Source: Chitinophaga niastensis (GTDB taxonomy: Bacteria; Bacteroidota; Bacteroidia; Chitinophagales; Chitinophagaceae). From it: DNA of 64,000 bases. The position numbers and the translations under genes were made by a program. This document shows, one piece after another, positions 17,302 to 26,537 of this stretch (position 1 is its first letter; every line of letters starts with the position of its first letter). Location of the stretch: contig NZ_PYAW01000007.1 in assembly GCF_003014755.1 (NCBI RefSeq), positions 186,001-250,000 of the forward strand, read 5' to 3'. The notes under the pieces are model-generated. The model did not search any database, was not told the DNA's origin, and saw nothing but the letters and a program-made list of their open reading frames with translations.

Positions 17302-19599
17302 TTATTCGTAGCCGTTCTTCAATAAAATACTGCCACCTTTTTCAAAAGTAATTTCCATCCACCCATCTTTTACTTTTTTTGATTTCACACCTTTCTCCTT
17401 TGCAGCTATCCATGTTTTGAAAGGCAATAACAGCGTGGCTTTGCCGCCTTTTTCTGCAACGATTTCCACTTCAGTTGTTTGTCTCCCGCTCCTGCGTGCA
17501 CTTACCAAAAAAGCGCCTTCTGTGCGCAACTTTTCAAAAGCCAGGCTTTTCCAGCTATCCGGTACAGCCGGAAACAGGTGAATGTAACCAGCATAACTTT
17601 GCAGCAACATTTCCTGTACACCGCTGGCAAAAGCGAAGTTTCCTTCCAGTGTAAACGGACGATAGGTAAATCCGGAATAGCCTGATTTGGTTTGATCTCC
17701 ATTGGCATGGAAACTATTAGGTAAACAAAATGCTTTGGCAAAGATGCGCAACGCATTGGCGGCACCTTCTCCATCGTGCGCACGGGCTTTCATATTGGCC
17801 AGCCATGCATAGGAGTAGCCACACCAGGCACTCGGGCCAATGCTATCCAGCAGATGAATGGAATTGCGGATGATAGCCTGATCTGCCGGACCATTTTCCC
17901 ATCGTATTAATCCCAGTGGATAAATAGACATCATATGCGAGAAGTGGCGGTGCGAGTGGGTGTATGCCATGGCAGGTGTTACCATCAGTTCCTGGTTGCC
18001 GGAAACAGCCAGCGGTGGCAATTCCGCTAATATACTGCGCCAGTGGGCTTCTTCCTGTGGCAGGGACAAGGAATGCGCCATGTCAGCGGCCACTGTAAAA
18101 GCGTATTTCATGAGCGAGAGGTCGTAGTTAGTGTTTTGTCTGAACCACGCGCTGATATCGTTGTCATTCATTTCTGGACTGGAGCTGATAGGCAGTTGAC
18201 GCTGTCCGGCTGCATTTTTCTGTGTTACTTTTTCCAGGAATTGTGCGGTTTCTTTTACCCAGGGCCATGCTTGTTTACGCAGGAAACTGCTGTCCATGCT
18301 ATACTTCCACTGCCAGTAAAAATGCTGCGATAACCAGGCGGAAACTGTAGGTGAGCAGGAATATTGTATCCATCCGCCCATGGGTTGTCCGTCCATTGTT
18401 TGTACACCTGGCACATTGATGCCAGGGGATTCGAAATATTGTTGTGTATATTTTTTACTGATAGCTTTTGTTTTGCCTAACCAGTTGGTATACGACGATG
18501 CCTCTTCGAGGTGGTTGGCGCTATAGGCCGGCCAGTAGCTCAGTTGGGTGTTAAGATCGTTATGTACATCCCCTTTCCATGGTGGCAGCCTGCCATTATC
18601 GGCTGTCCATACTGCCTGTAAGGTAATGACCGGTGTGTTACTGCGGGCTGCTGATCCAAACTTATATTGCTCCAGGTACCATTGTTTTTCAATGAGGGAG
18701 TCGGGCAGCTGTATAGCCGATTGTTGCCAGTAGTGTTGCCACCAGTCTTTATGCTGCGTATAGTCGTTAGCGTAAGTATGCGCGATGGTCTGCTTTACCA
18801 CGGTGGTAGCTGGTATGGATGCAGCAGTACCGGGATAGTGGGAAGAAATGCTCCATGTACCTTTTACGGTATTGGTGGCGGTTCGTTTCCAGGTAACGGC
18901 TATTTCGTATTGAAAACCACCCCAGCCTTCCTGCCGGTAAATAATCGTTTGTCCGTTGCCGTTAACGGTGCCTTGTTTGTACCCCAGCCGGGCCAGGTCG
19001 TCGCCATCAACAGAGCCACCTGCCGCCTGCTGCTTATTGCCGGCGTATTTAGGGGCCTGTAGTTGCGGTACAAAGTTGGCCCCGATATGTTCAAAGCGGA
19101 ACCAGCCTACCGGCTGTGTGGCATGTACAAAGGTTTTGAGTGTAACACCGTTTTGCCATTTTACCTGGCAGACCGCTGTTTTTATATCCAGTTCTACGTC
19201 GGTAGCCGGCCCCCAGCCATTGGTATCAAATTCCAATGCGCCACCAGGTATTTTGCAGGGCGCTGGCTGTTCTTCGTAAGGGGCATCGAAATATTCCTGT
19301 ACAATGCCGTAATCTTTTTTGCGTGCCTGCTCATCTACCCAGCGGTAGCGGAACTCGGGTCTGTCGAGCCCTTTCATAGGCCGCAGGTCCCAAAGGTCGG
19401 CGCGGTCCAGTGAAAAACGCAGCTTCCCCTCTTTTTGCCATATTAACGCACCCAACATGCCATTGCCTAAAGGAATACCTTCATCCCATGTTTTGGCAAG
19501 TGTACTGAAATGGAGATTATGTTGCCGCGTAGGCTGGGCATAGGCCATACTGCCTAAAAGCAACAAGAATAGGATACACGATGGTACTTTATTGTTCAT
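17302..19599 (-). CDS. GH95-type glycoside hydrolase
   Basis: Exported glycosidase of 765 residues from ATG 19599; a TTG 21 bases upstream would only add residues before the signal peptide (MNNKVPSCILFLLLLGSMAYA). The family marks are EGIPLGNGMLGALIWQ near the start, DLNTQLSYWPAYSANHLEE in the (alpha/alpha)6 barrel, and HRHFSHMMSIYPL late in the barrel. These fit GH95 alpha-L-fucosidases and galactosidases. The usual MNYWPA is LSYWPA here, so the exact substrate may differ. Gene length is normal. It stands alone; no SusC/SusD pair is next to it, so it is not part of a visible polysaccharide utilisation locus. Confidence 0.8.
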   Translation of the reverse strand: MNNKVPSCILFLLLLGSMAYAQPTRQHNLHFSTLAKTWDEGIPLGNGMLGALIWQKEGKLRFSLDRADLWDLRPMKGLDRPEFRYRWVDEQARKKDYGIVQEYFDAPYEEQPAPCKIPGGALEFDTNGWGPATDVELDIKTAVCQVKWQNGVTLKTFVHATQPVGWFRFEHIGANFVPQLQAPKYAGNKQQAAGGSVDGDDLARLGYKQGTVNGNGQTIIYRQEGWGGFQYEIAVTWKRTATNTVKGTWSISSHYPGTAASIPATTVVKQTIAHTYANDYTQHKDWWQHYWQQSAIQLPDSLIEKQWYLEQYKFGSAARSNTPVITLQAVWTADNGRLPPWKGDVHNDLNTQLSYWPAYSANHLEEASSYTNWLGKTKAISKKYTQQYFESPGINVPGVQTMDGQPMGGWIQYSCSPTVSAWLSQHFYWQWKYSMDSSFLRKQAWPWVKETAQFLEKVTQKNAAGQRQLPISSSPEMNDNDISAWFRQNTNYDLSLMKYAFTVAADMAHSLSLPQEEAHWRSILAELPPLAVSGNQELMVTPAMAYTHSHRHFSHMMSIYPLGLIRWENGPADQAIIRNSIHLLDSIGPSAWCGYSYAWLANMKARAHDGEGAANALRIFAKAFCLPNSFHANGDQTKSGYSGFTYRPFTLEGNFAFASGVQEMLLQSYAGYIHLFPAVPDSWKSLAFEKLRTEGAFLVSARRSGRQTTEVEIVAEKGGKATLLLPFKTWIAAKEKGVKSKKVKDGWMEITFEKGGSILLKNGYE

Positions 19600-19765
19600 T
19601 GTTCTCACTGTTTGTAACAAAGAAAAGCATTTTTTTAGCTTTTAGTATACCCCTGTTCAGGAAAAACATCAAATTTGCCCATACCTTCAGTAAGCGCAAA
19701 TTGATAAATCGTACACAGTAGTATTAAAATACCAGCAACTACCATTTACATTAAGACTATCAGCC

Positions 19766-20506
19766 ATGAAATTTGAGCTATTACCTGTTATAGAAATAAT
19801 GCTTGACCTGTATAAAAAACCTGCCAACATCGACAGGTTTACTGCCTATTTAAAGCTACTCCAGGGTAATACAAAGGGAGAGCTGATCATGCCATTGGGA
19901 GGCTTTAATCCAATGGGAAAGGAACATGTTTATGCAAAGCTTACGGCCTTAAAAGAGCTGAATGCAGAACAAATAATAGCTGCTACATTAGCAAATCTCA
20001 ATAAAAAATTAATCAGTGATAAAAATGAAACGGTTTTCAAAGTAGCATTAAATTTATCAGATGATTTAAAAGGCGCATGGACCAATCATTACACAGCTGA
20101 CTACGACAACAGGTTTAAACTCAACCCGCTGGTAGTCCGTAATTTTTGTATCCCTGTATTCTGGACCAGCGAAATATGCAACGAAAATATCATCACCGAG
20201 AGAACTTTAGCATCCTGCTACCGGACATTATACTGGTTATCTCATTCAGCACCAGCCACACTGAAAGAGCATTGCGATCAGGAAAAATTTGTTGCCGCCA
20301 AAGTAAATTACCAGGACAAAAGCGGCGTGAATAATTTCAAAAAAGTAGCTGAATACTATCATCAACACCAGGATAGCAAAGACTATAATATCATATTTAA
20401 TTTTCTGTACGGCGATCAGGCCGCGGAACAACTCAACTTTGTGAGATACGGTGTAGAAGGGGAAATGACCGGGTTGCGCTACATAGCGCAAATAGCAAAC
20501 AGCTGA
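19766..20506 (+). CDS. Conserved hypothetical protein
   Basis: A 246-residue protein without signal peptide or membrane segment. Visible features are a helical N-terminus (ELLPVIEIMLDLYKKPANI), a Gly/Pro stretch MPLGGFNPMGKEH, and a His-rich patch EYYHQHQDSKDY near 190. Codon use and composition match neighbours, and there is no competing frame, so it is a real gene. I do not recognise the family. It is a single gene between the GH95 gene and the ECF42 pair. Confidence 0.7.
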   Translation: MKFELLPVIEIMLDLYKKPANIDRFTAYLKLLQGNTKGELIMPLGGFNPMGKEHVYAKLTALKELNAEQIIAATLANLNKKLISDKNETVFKVALNLSDDLKGAWTNHYTADYDNRFKLNPLVVRNFCIPVFWTSEICNENIITERTLASCYRTLYWLSHSAPATLKEHCDQEKFVAAKVNYQDKSGVNNFKKVAEYYHQHQDSKDYNIIFNFLYGDQAAEQLNFVRYGVEGEMTGLRYIAQIANS

Positions 20507-20607
20507 TGATTACTGAAGGACTTTCCCAAAAAATTGATCCTCCTTTGTCCTATTCTGAAGAACCAGGGTGTTATAGAAGTATATAATAACCTTAAAAATC
20601 TATTACG

Positions 20608-20967
20608 ATGAAAGAGTATGTTTTAATATTCAGGATGAGTAACAATGCTGACTTCAGACCAACTCCTGCACAGATGCAGGAAGTGATGACCAGCTGGACA
20701 AACTGGATGGGCAGTATTGCTGCCAGGGACAAACTGGTTAACAGCGGCAACCGGCTGGGAATAAAAGAAGCAAAGACAGTGATGTCGGGCAACGTAGTTA
20801 CTGACGGACCATACACAGAGGTAAAAGAATTTATCAATGGTTACATCACTATAAGATCCAATTCCATTGAAGAGGCTGTTGAAATAGCCAAAGGATGTCC
20901 GATGCTTAATGGTGGCGGTAAGGTAGAGGTAAGGGGTGTAGTTACTCCAGAGGATTTCAGTGGATAA
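20608..20967 (+). CDS. YCII/DGPF-domain protein
   Basis: Small cytoplasmic protein of 119 residues in the YCII-related (DGPF) group. The characteristic segment is NVVTDGPYTEVKEFINGYITI, where the family's DGPF is DGPY. The fold is a dimeric alpha/beta ferredoxin-like barrel; its biochemical role is unknown. It lies 41 bases upstream of the sigma factor gene at 21009. This linkage is a recognised hallmark of ECF42 sigma factors, whose regulons often include DGPF genes. Confidence 0.87.
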   Translation: MKEYVLIFRMSNNADFRPTPAQMQEVMTSWTNWMGSIAARDKLVNSGNRLGIKEAKTVMSGNVVTDGPYTEVKEFINGYITIRSNSIEEAVEIAKGCPMLNGGGKVEVRGVVTPEDFSG

Positions 20968-21008
20968 CATACGTTGGTCACCGTATCTTTACAGTGACCT
21001 TTTTTAAG

Positions 21009-22253
21009 ATGGAAAAGCAGCAACTCATACCGGAACTCTATCGCAAAGAGTACAGTAAAATGGTAACCGTGCTTTGCAGCCGTTTGGGAATAACCTTTAT
21101 CGAAGCTGCAGAGGATATTGTCAGTGATACCTTTTTGACGGCAGCAGAAACCTGGGGAATGAAAGGTGTGCCTGAAAACCCGGCCGCCTGGCTATATACA
21201 GTGGCAAAGAACAAAGCCATCAATTACCTGAAACATAACCGGGTAATTGAAAAGCAACTTAAAAGCGACCCGTCGCATAGTAGCGATCAAAGCTTTGAAA
21301 TGGAGATAGACCTGTCGCCACAAAACATCACCGACAGCCAGTTACAAATGATGTTTGCCATCTGCCATCCTTTGATACCTCCTGAAGCCCAGGTGAGCCT
21401 TGCCCTGCGTATCCTTTGTGGATTTACTATAGACGAAATAGCGAGCGCCTTGCTGACCAACAAAGGAACCATAAATAAACGCCTCTTTCGGGCAAAGGAA
21501 AAATTAAGAACGGGGAATGTGAAGATCAGCTTCCCCGAAAGCACCGCAATAGATGCCCGGCTTCAAACAGTTTTAATAACCCTTTACCTGCTCTTCAACG
21601 AAGGATATTATTCTGCAAGTCCTGATAAAGTATTGCGTAAGGACTTCTGCCTGGAAGCCATGCGCCTGGCTTTATTGCTGGCCGAACATCCTCAAACCCG
21701 CAAGCCCGGTGTACATGCCCTGCTTTCCCTGATGTGTTTCCAGGCTTCCCGTTTTGATGCACGAATCACTCAAAGCGGAGACCTGGTCCTGTATGAAAAG
21801 CAGGACAGTAGCCTATGGGACACTGATCTTATTAACCGGGGAAATTACTTTTTCGTAAAGGCTTCCGCCACAGGTGAAATATCGAGATATCATGTTGAAG
21901 CCGCCATTGCCTGGTGGCATACACATCAGGCCGATACCCGGGAAAAATGGGAAAACATCCTCCGGCTTTATAACCAGCTGTTAATAATAGAATACTCACC
22001 CATGGCCGCTTTAAACAGGGCTTATGCCTTTTCCAGGGTATACGGCAAGGAAAAGGCAATCGTGGAAGCAGAAAGCCTTCAGTTGTCCGGCAACCTCTTT
22101 TACCACAGTCTGCTCGGAGAACTTTTTACAGATATTGATGACGCGATGGCGATCTGGCATCTTGAACAGGCACTGACCCTCGTGGGCACGCAACCCGAAA
22201 GAGCGGTGCTCACAGCGAGGCTTTCCACCCTGATGGATGCAATGAACCGGTAA
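21009..22253 (+). CDS. ECF42-type RNA polymerase sigma factor
   Basis: Extracytoplasmic-function sigma factor of 414 residues, starting at ATG 21009 (MEKQQLIPE). Sigma region 2 is at about 1-75 (AAEDIVSDTFLTAAETW) and region 4 near 135-165 (GFTIDEIASALLTNKGTINKRLFRAKEKLR gives the helix-turn-helix). The remaining 230 residues are an alpha-helical TPR-like extension (FNEGYYSAS, AALNRAYAFSRVYG). ECF42 factors have no cognate anti-sigma factor and are thought to be controlled through this extension. None is encoded nearby. It forms an operon with the DGPF gene. Confidence 0.9.
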   Translation: MEKQQLIPELYRKEYSKMVTVLCSRLGITFIEAAEDIVSDTFLTAAETWGMKGVPENPAAWLYTVAKNKAINYLKHNRVIEKQLKSDPSHSSDQSFEMEIDLSPQNITDSQLQMMFAICHPLIPPEAQVSLALRILCGFTIDEIASALLTNKGTINKRLFRAKEKLRTGNVKISFPESTAIDARLQTVLITLYLLFNEGYYSASPDKVLRKDFCLEAMRLALLLAEHPQTRKPGVHALLSLMCFQASRFDARITQSGDLVLYEKQDSSLWDTDLINRGNYFFVKASATGEISRYHVEAAIAWWHTHQADTREKWENILRLYNQLLIIEYSPMAALNRAYAFSRVYGKEKAIVEAESLQLSGNLFYHSLLGELFTDIDDAMAIWHLEQALTLVGTQPERAVLTARLSTLMDAMNR

Positions 22254-22311
22254 GTGTATACAGCTTAATATAGGCGTACCCGTTACATCCCCGTTATCAA
22301 AAATATATTTA

Positions 22312-22722
22312 TCACTGGGGCATTTTGCTCATATCCATATACAGCACATTCCAGCGATGTCCATCAATGTCAGAAAAAACACAACCATACATCCAACCCT
22401 GCATAGCGGATGGTTTGTGGTTACTTGCACCACCTGCTGCGATTGCCTTTTTGGCCATTTCATCTACTTCTTCTTTGCTTGCTGCATCAATCGAAAGCAG
22501 TACTTCTGTTGATTGTTGGGTGCTCGTAATATCGTTATTGGTGAACCCTTTAAAAGTTGGCTCATCAAAAAGCATCACAACTACATCTTTGTCGCCGAGC
22601 AGCAAGCTGGCTGAGTTTGCAGTGTTCCCATGATTTGTATTCAATTTAAATCCGAGTTCAGTGAAAAACGATTTTGACTTATTGACATCTTTCACTGGCA
22701 GGTTGATCCAAAACTGTTTCAT
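22312..22722 (-). CDS. VOC-family (glyoxalase-like) protein
   Basis: A 136-residue protein of the vicinal oxygen chelate superfamily. It opens with MKQFWINLPVKDVNKSKSFFTELGF and ends with VFSDIDGHRWNVLYMD, matching the paired beta-alpha-beta-beta-beta units. One metal-binding Glu/His set is incomplete, as in many PhnB-like or resistance-type members. Last gene of the ArsR-AHSA1-VOC set, 45 bases after the AHSA1 gene. Substrate unknown. Confidence 0.85.
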   Translation of the reverse strand: MKQFWINLPVKDVNKSKSFFTELGFKLNTNHGNTANSASLLLGDKDVVVMLFDEPTFKGFTNNDITSTQQSTEVLLSIDAASKEEVDEMAKKAIAAGGASNHKPSAMQGWMYGCVFSDIDGHRWNVLYMDMSKMPQ

Positions 22723-22767
22723 ACTAAGTTTGTTTTAATTGATTTGTTATTAATATAAACGCGATAA

Positions 22768-23259
22768 TTAAAATCCTTTTTCCAGCAGTACATCAAGCCT
22801 GTTAAGCCCTTCACTTAAACCCTGCTCCATACCGGATTTAATTATTCCATCCCGGTCGGCCACTGACCTGAATACCGATTGAATAGTAAGTTTTGTTCTG
22901 TTGTTGGGTAATACTTCAAATATAGAGGTATCAAGGCTAACGTGTCCCCGTTCAGGCATTCCTTCAAACTCAAAAGTTTGAATACATCTTTCAGGCGCTG
23001 TTACTTCGTGCACCGCACCGTTGAAACTATATTCATTACCTTTTTCATCAGTACTCGTATACCGATAGGAACCACCACTTTTAAAATCGTAATGATTAAT
23101 TTTCATTTTTAAATTGTCGGGGCCCAAAAACTGTACTAAAATAGCCGGGTCTGAAAATGCTTTAAACACCAATTCACGAGGTGCCTCAAATTCTCTCGTG
23201 ATGAATAGTTCTTGTTTGCCAGGTTCGGCTGTGACGTGCATTTGGTTTTTCTTTGTCAT
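22768..23259 (-). CDS. AHSA1/SRPBCC-family protein
   Basis: A 163-residue START-like (SRPBCC) protein of the activator-of-Hsp90-ATPase type. The family pattern ITREFEAPRELVFKAFSDP is at 20-38 and FLGPDNLKMKI follows, with a hydrophobic ligand cavity expected. Its ATG overlaps the ArsR stop in an ATGA arrangement, so translation is coupled. Such ArsR-AHSA1 pairs are common in Bacteroidota and respond to unknown hydrophobic signals. Confidence 0.88.
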   Translation of the reverse strand: MTKKNQMHVTAEPGKQELFITREFEAPRELVFKAFSDPAILVQFLGPDNLKMKINHYDFKSGGSYRYTSTDEKGNEYSFNGAVHEVTAPERCIQTFEFEGMPERGHVSLDTSIFEVLPNNRTKLTIQSVFRSVADRDGIIKSGMEQGLSEGLNRLDVLLEKGF

Positions 23260-23585
23260 CTTTTTTTATTTTTTTTTGTTTGCATTCCGATTAATATGTT
23301 ATCCAACTTTTCAAAGCGATGCTCCCATAATTTTTTGAAATTATCCAACCAGTCAGTTACCTCACTCAGCTTTTGTGGCTGAACGCTACAGTAGCGTTCT
23401 CTCCCCTGCTGATTAATAATAATAATCCCACATTCCGTCAGGATCTTTATATGCTTTGAAATTGCCTGCCTGCTCACATCAAAACTATCTGCCACCGCAT
23501 TTGGCGTCAGTGATTGATGGGCGATGAGATTAATAATCTCCCGCCTGGTAGGGTCTGCAATTGCCTGAAATACATCTCTTCTCAT
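23256..23585 (-). CDS. ArsR-family winged-helix repressor
   Basis: DNA-binding repressor of 109 residues starting at ATG 23585 (MRRDVFQAIADPTRREI). An open frame continues 41 codons upstream but runs through the operators, so it is not used. The winged helix is at about 12-85: LTPNAVADSFDVSRQAISKHI holds the recognition helix. No Cys metal-binding motif is present, so it is not a metal sensor of the classic type. It heads the operon with the AHSA1 and VOC genes and probably represses itself through the two palindromes in its promoter. The C-terminus is Lys-rich (QTKKNKKR). Confidence 0.88.
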   Translation of the reverse strand: MRRDVFQAIADPTRREIINLIAHQSLTPNAVADSFDVSRQAISKHIKILTECGIIIINQQGRERYCSVQPQKLSEVTDWLDNFKKLWEHRFEKLDNILIGMQTKKNKKR

Positions 23586-23606
23586 TTTATATCTTTTGCC
23601 AGTTAC

Positions 23607-23653
23607 GCAACCGTTCAGTTGCAAATATAAGAGCAACCATTCAGTTGCGCAAA
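23607..23653 (-). promoter_or_regulatory. Promoter and twin operators of the ArsR operon
   Basis: On the minus strand, TTTG (23653-23650) and TATATTTG (23629-23622) are separated by 20 bases, which fits the Bacteroidota -33/-7 promoter. Two palindromes of the form GCAAC-n6-GTTGC lie at 23633-23648 (between the boxes) and 23607-23622 (at the expected start point), 26 bases apart. The arrangement is a textbook steric-block repressor site for the ArsR protein. It is inferred from sequence alone. Confidence 0.75.
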
Positions 23654-23822
23654 TATTTTTTGAATTATTTTTTATTTTCTTTTCAGATGATGATATAAGG
23701 AAGACCAAACGTCCAGCTGAAGTTTGAACAGAATTCCATACCTTTCTGAAGCGTATACACTAATTGAGAACAAAGACCATGGTGATCTTTTACCGTTTAT
23801 AACTTAAATAAAACCTCAGTTT

Positions 23823-24248
23823 ATGGATCCCCAAATTTCAAGAAAATTGAAGATGTTAGGTATGTTATTATTCCTGTTTGGTTTGATAACGGGTTTTGTA
23901 ATGATGAATTTTAAAAACCCTCGAATGGCCTTGGCTGCCCATCTTGAGGGCGTTATGAATGGAACTTTTCTGGTCGTTGCCGGCTTGATTTGGAACGATT
24001 TAAAAATTTCCGAACCCTTAAAAAAAATTACTTGCTGGTCACTGGTCTATGGCACATTCGTTAACTGGTTTATCACTTTGCTCGCAGCGCATCTCGGAAC
24101 ATCTAAGATGACGCCCATTACAGGCCAGGGATATACGGGCACAATGTTCCATGAAAATATTGTTACTGTGGGATTTATTTCTGTGGGATTGACGATGGTT
24201 TTTTCTCTTGTTGTAATTGTTTACGGATTAAGAGGAAGAAAAAATTAA
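23823..24248 (+). CDS. HabA-like (hydroxylaminobenzene mutase family) membrane protein
   Basis: A 141-residue integral membrane protein with four hydrophobic helices (about 10-30, 42-62, 70-92, 112-135). The segment NPRMALAAHLEGVMNGTFLV matches the conserved core of hydroxylaminobenzene mutases. Those enzymes rearrange hydroxylaminoarenes to aminophenols. Whether this one does is unknown; many relatives are uncharacterised. It is divergent from the ArsR operon, 240 bases away. Confidence 0.68.
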   Translation: MDPQISRKLKMLGMLLFLFGLITGFVMMNFKNPRMALAAHLEGVMNGTFLVVAGLIWNDLKISEPLKKITCWSLVYGTFVNWFITLLAAHLGTSKMTPITGQGYTGTMFHENIVTVGFISVGLTMVFSLVVIVYGLRGRKN

Positions 24249-24396
24249 TACACATAACCAGGATAAGCTTATCGCCGATTTGTAACACTCCTACAGTGTT
24301 TAAACCATTTTTTAATCTGTCGTTTATTAAATGACTGCGTAGTCTGCCGTTCTGATATCAGAAAAAGTAAGCCTGATAAAAAAGAGTATGTAAAAT

Positions 24397-25134
24397 TTAC
24401 CTCTTCTTAACTGCAGCTATCAAAAGAAAAATCGGACGGCGGGTTTCATCCTTCATTTCAGGATACCTGGCCAATACTTCAGCGGCGGGTTGTGGTTCAG
24501 ATAATTTTGTAATGCTGAAACCGGCATCAATCAGGGAATTAATGAGAGTGGTGATAGTCCGGTGATATTTGATCACATCATTATTGAGAAAGTTTGTTTG
24601 TCGCAGCCCTTCATCCTGGTAGCCGTCAACGGGCCAATGCAGACGCTTGCCTTCTGCATCGTAATACCAGTCTTGCGCAGCAAGTGCAGTAAAAACAGGA
24701 TGCTCCACGGAAAGAACAAATGCACCTCCGGCTACGAGACAGTGATTCACTTTATTGCAAACGATGTCGAAATGCTCAACATAGTGAAGCGCCAGTGAGC
24801 TTATCACTACATCAAATGCTCCTTCGGCAAAGTCTATATCCTCAATTGCTTCGCGGCGATACTCAATTGCAGCATCATGGGCGCTCTCCCTGGCACGCGC
24901 CAACATATTTTCAGAAATATCTACACCAACCACCGACAGCGCTCCTTGTTCACGCGCATACCGACAGTGCCAGCCAAAGCCACAGCCAAGATCAAGTACT
25001 TTTTTACCTTGCAGATCAGGCAGCATTTCCCTGAAAGCATACCACTCCCCTGCGGCCGTCAGCCCATCAATAGAACGACGCATCTGGCTGTAGTTCGCAA
25101 AGAAAGCAGGATCATCATATTTGTTCTCTTTCAT
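24397..25134 (-). CDS. Class I SAM-dependent methyltransferase
   Basis: Cytoplasmic methyltransferase of 245 residues. Motif I is KVLDLGCGFGWHCRYA (about 40-55) and motif II VVGVDIS. AFDVVISSLALHYVEHF is the post-II/III region. The layout matches UbiE/BioC-like small-molecule methyltransferases. The substrate is unknown. It is a single gene, divergent from the DUF1905-like gene; AAATTTG near the start may be part of its promoter. Confidence 0.88.
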   Translation of the reverse strand: MKENKYDDPAFFANYSQMRRSIDGLTAAGEWYAFREMLPDLQGKKVLDLGCGFGWHCRYAREQGALSVVGVDISENMLARARESAHDAAIEYRREAIEDIDFAEGAFDVVISSLALHYVEHFDIVCNKVNHCLVAGGAFVLSVEHPVFTALAAQDWYYDAEGKRLHWPVDGYQDEGLRQTNFLNNDVIKYHRTITTLINSLIDAGFSITKLSEPQPAAEVLARYPEMKDETRRPIFLLIAAVKKR

Positions 25135-25248
25135 AAGAAGTCAAATTTATATCTTTATGCCAAATACTGTCGCCGCTTTTTTAAAACCAGTAAATGTTAA
25201 TTAAGACATCCTACTTTTGCAGGTAACACAGCTGCCTATCCGAACAAT

Positions 25249-25734
25249 ATGGAACAATTACCCTTGATTGATATAGATGTATTACTGGAGAAGTCCCCTG
25301 GGAAAGGCGGGTGGACCTATGCGCGCCTGCCGGCAATTCCCCGGGATAAACGCAATTTTTTTGGATGGCCCAAAGTGAAAGGTTTTATTGATAGCTATGA
25401 AATAGAACAGTGTAACCTGATGCCTATGGGCAATGGCATGTTGTTTCTCCCCGTCAAAGCAGCTATACGCAAACAGATAGGCAAACAGGAAGGTGATTAC
25501 GTAAGGATTATACTGTATCCTTATACTAACCAGCAAGTGAAGATAGTGCCGGAAGATTTTATGGAATGCCTGCGTGATGAACCAGCCGCGTGGCGCTCAT
25601 TTCAACAACTCCCGGAAGCAGACCAACAGCAATGTTTTCATTGGCTCATGGAGGCAACTGTTATTGAAGTAAGGATACAACGCATGGCAGCTGCCATTAA
25701 CAACCTGGCCGCCGGGCGGCCTTATCATTCCTGA
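25249..25734 (+). CDS. DUF1905/YdeI-type protein
   Basis: A 161-residue protein. The N-terminal 95 residues form a DUF1905-like beta domain (GGWTYARLPAIPRDKRNFFGWPKVKGFIDS, then LPVKAAIRKQIGKQEGDYVRI). The C-terminal part (about 100-150) resembles the YdeI/OmpD-associated helical domain (CLRDEPAAWRSFQQLPEA). Function is unknown. TACTTTTG at 25212-25219 is a plausible -7 box. It is a single gene. Confidence 0.8.
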   Translation: MEQLPLIDIDVLLEKSPGKGGWTYARLPAIPRDKRNFFGWPKVKGFIDSYEIEQCNLMPMGNGMLFLPVKAAIRKQIGKQEGDYVRIILYPYTNQQVKIVPEDFMECLRDEPAAWRSFQQLPEADQQQCFHWLMEATVIEVRIQRMAAAINNLAAGRPYHS

Positions 25735-25739
25735 AATCG

Positions 25740-26519
25740 TTATTCTTTCTTCTTCTCATAACCACTCAAAAATGGCTTCAGCAAATCAATAGGAATAGGG
25801 AAAATGGTGGTTGAATTTTTCTCTGTTGCAATCTCCCGCAGTGTTTGGAGATAACGTAGCGTCAAGGCACTTGGCTGCTCACTCAGAATTCTTGCCGCAT
25901 CAGCCAAACGTTGTGACGCCTGGAATTCTCCTTCTGCTGCAATAACTTTTGAACGGCGTTCACGTTCAGCTTCTGCCTGTTTAGCCATTGCCCGCTGCAT
26001 TTCCTGTGGCAGATCAATCTGCTTCACTTCTACATTGGAAACTTTAATTCCCCATGGTTCAGTATTTGCATCGATGATCTGTTGCAACCTGTGATTGATT
26101 TTTTCCCGTTGCGACAACAGGTCGTCCAGTTCAGATTGTCCTAATACACTACGCAATGTTGTTTGTGAGAGCTGGGAGGTAGCCACAAGGTAGTTCTCCA
26201 CTTCTACAATTGCTTTCTCCGGTTGAATAACGCGGAAATAAATAACGGCATTCACTTTAATGGAAACATTATCCTGCGTGATCACATCCTGTGGTGGCAC
26301 ATCCATCACGACAGTGCGCAAAGTTACTTTCACCATCTTATCAATGATAGGAATAAGAAGAATGAGTCCGGGGCCCCGAACACCGCTACCTTGCAGTCGT
26401 CCAAGCCGGAATACCACTCCACGCTCATATTCACGCAGTATCCTCACTGCATTGGCGAGAATAATGATAGCAAAGAATGTAATAACAACAAATGCCACTG
26501 GGAAATTTTGCATAAACAT
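25740..26519 (-). CDS. Slipin (SPFH/band 7) membrane protein
   Basis: Membrane scaffold protein of 259 residues with one N-terminal transmembrane segment (about 7-27) and a SPFH domain: REYERGVVFRLGRLQG, GVRGPGLILLIPIID, then EVKQIDLPQEMQRAMAKQAEAERERR at the start of the coiled coil. Slipins form detergent-resistant oligomers and are cleaved or organised by NfeD. The NfeD gene lies 18 bases upstream in the same operon, which supports the assignment. Confidence 0.93.
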   Translation of the reverse strand: MFMQNFPVAFVVITFFAIIILANAVRILREYERGVVFRLGRLQGSGVRGPGLILLIPIIDKMVKVTLRTVVMDVPPQDVITQDNVSIKVNAVIYFRVIQPEKAIVEVENYLVATSQLSQTTLRSVLGQSELDDLLSQREKINHRLQQIIDANTEPWGIKVSNVEVKQIDLPQEMQRAMAKQAEAERERRSKVIAAEGEFQASQRLADAARILSEQPSALTLRYLQTLREIATEKNSTTIFPIPIDLLKPFLSGYEKKKE

Positions 26520-26537
26520 TTTATTTAAAATGAGTGC

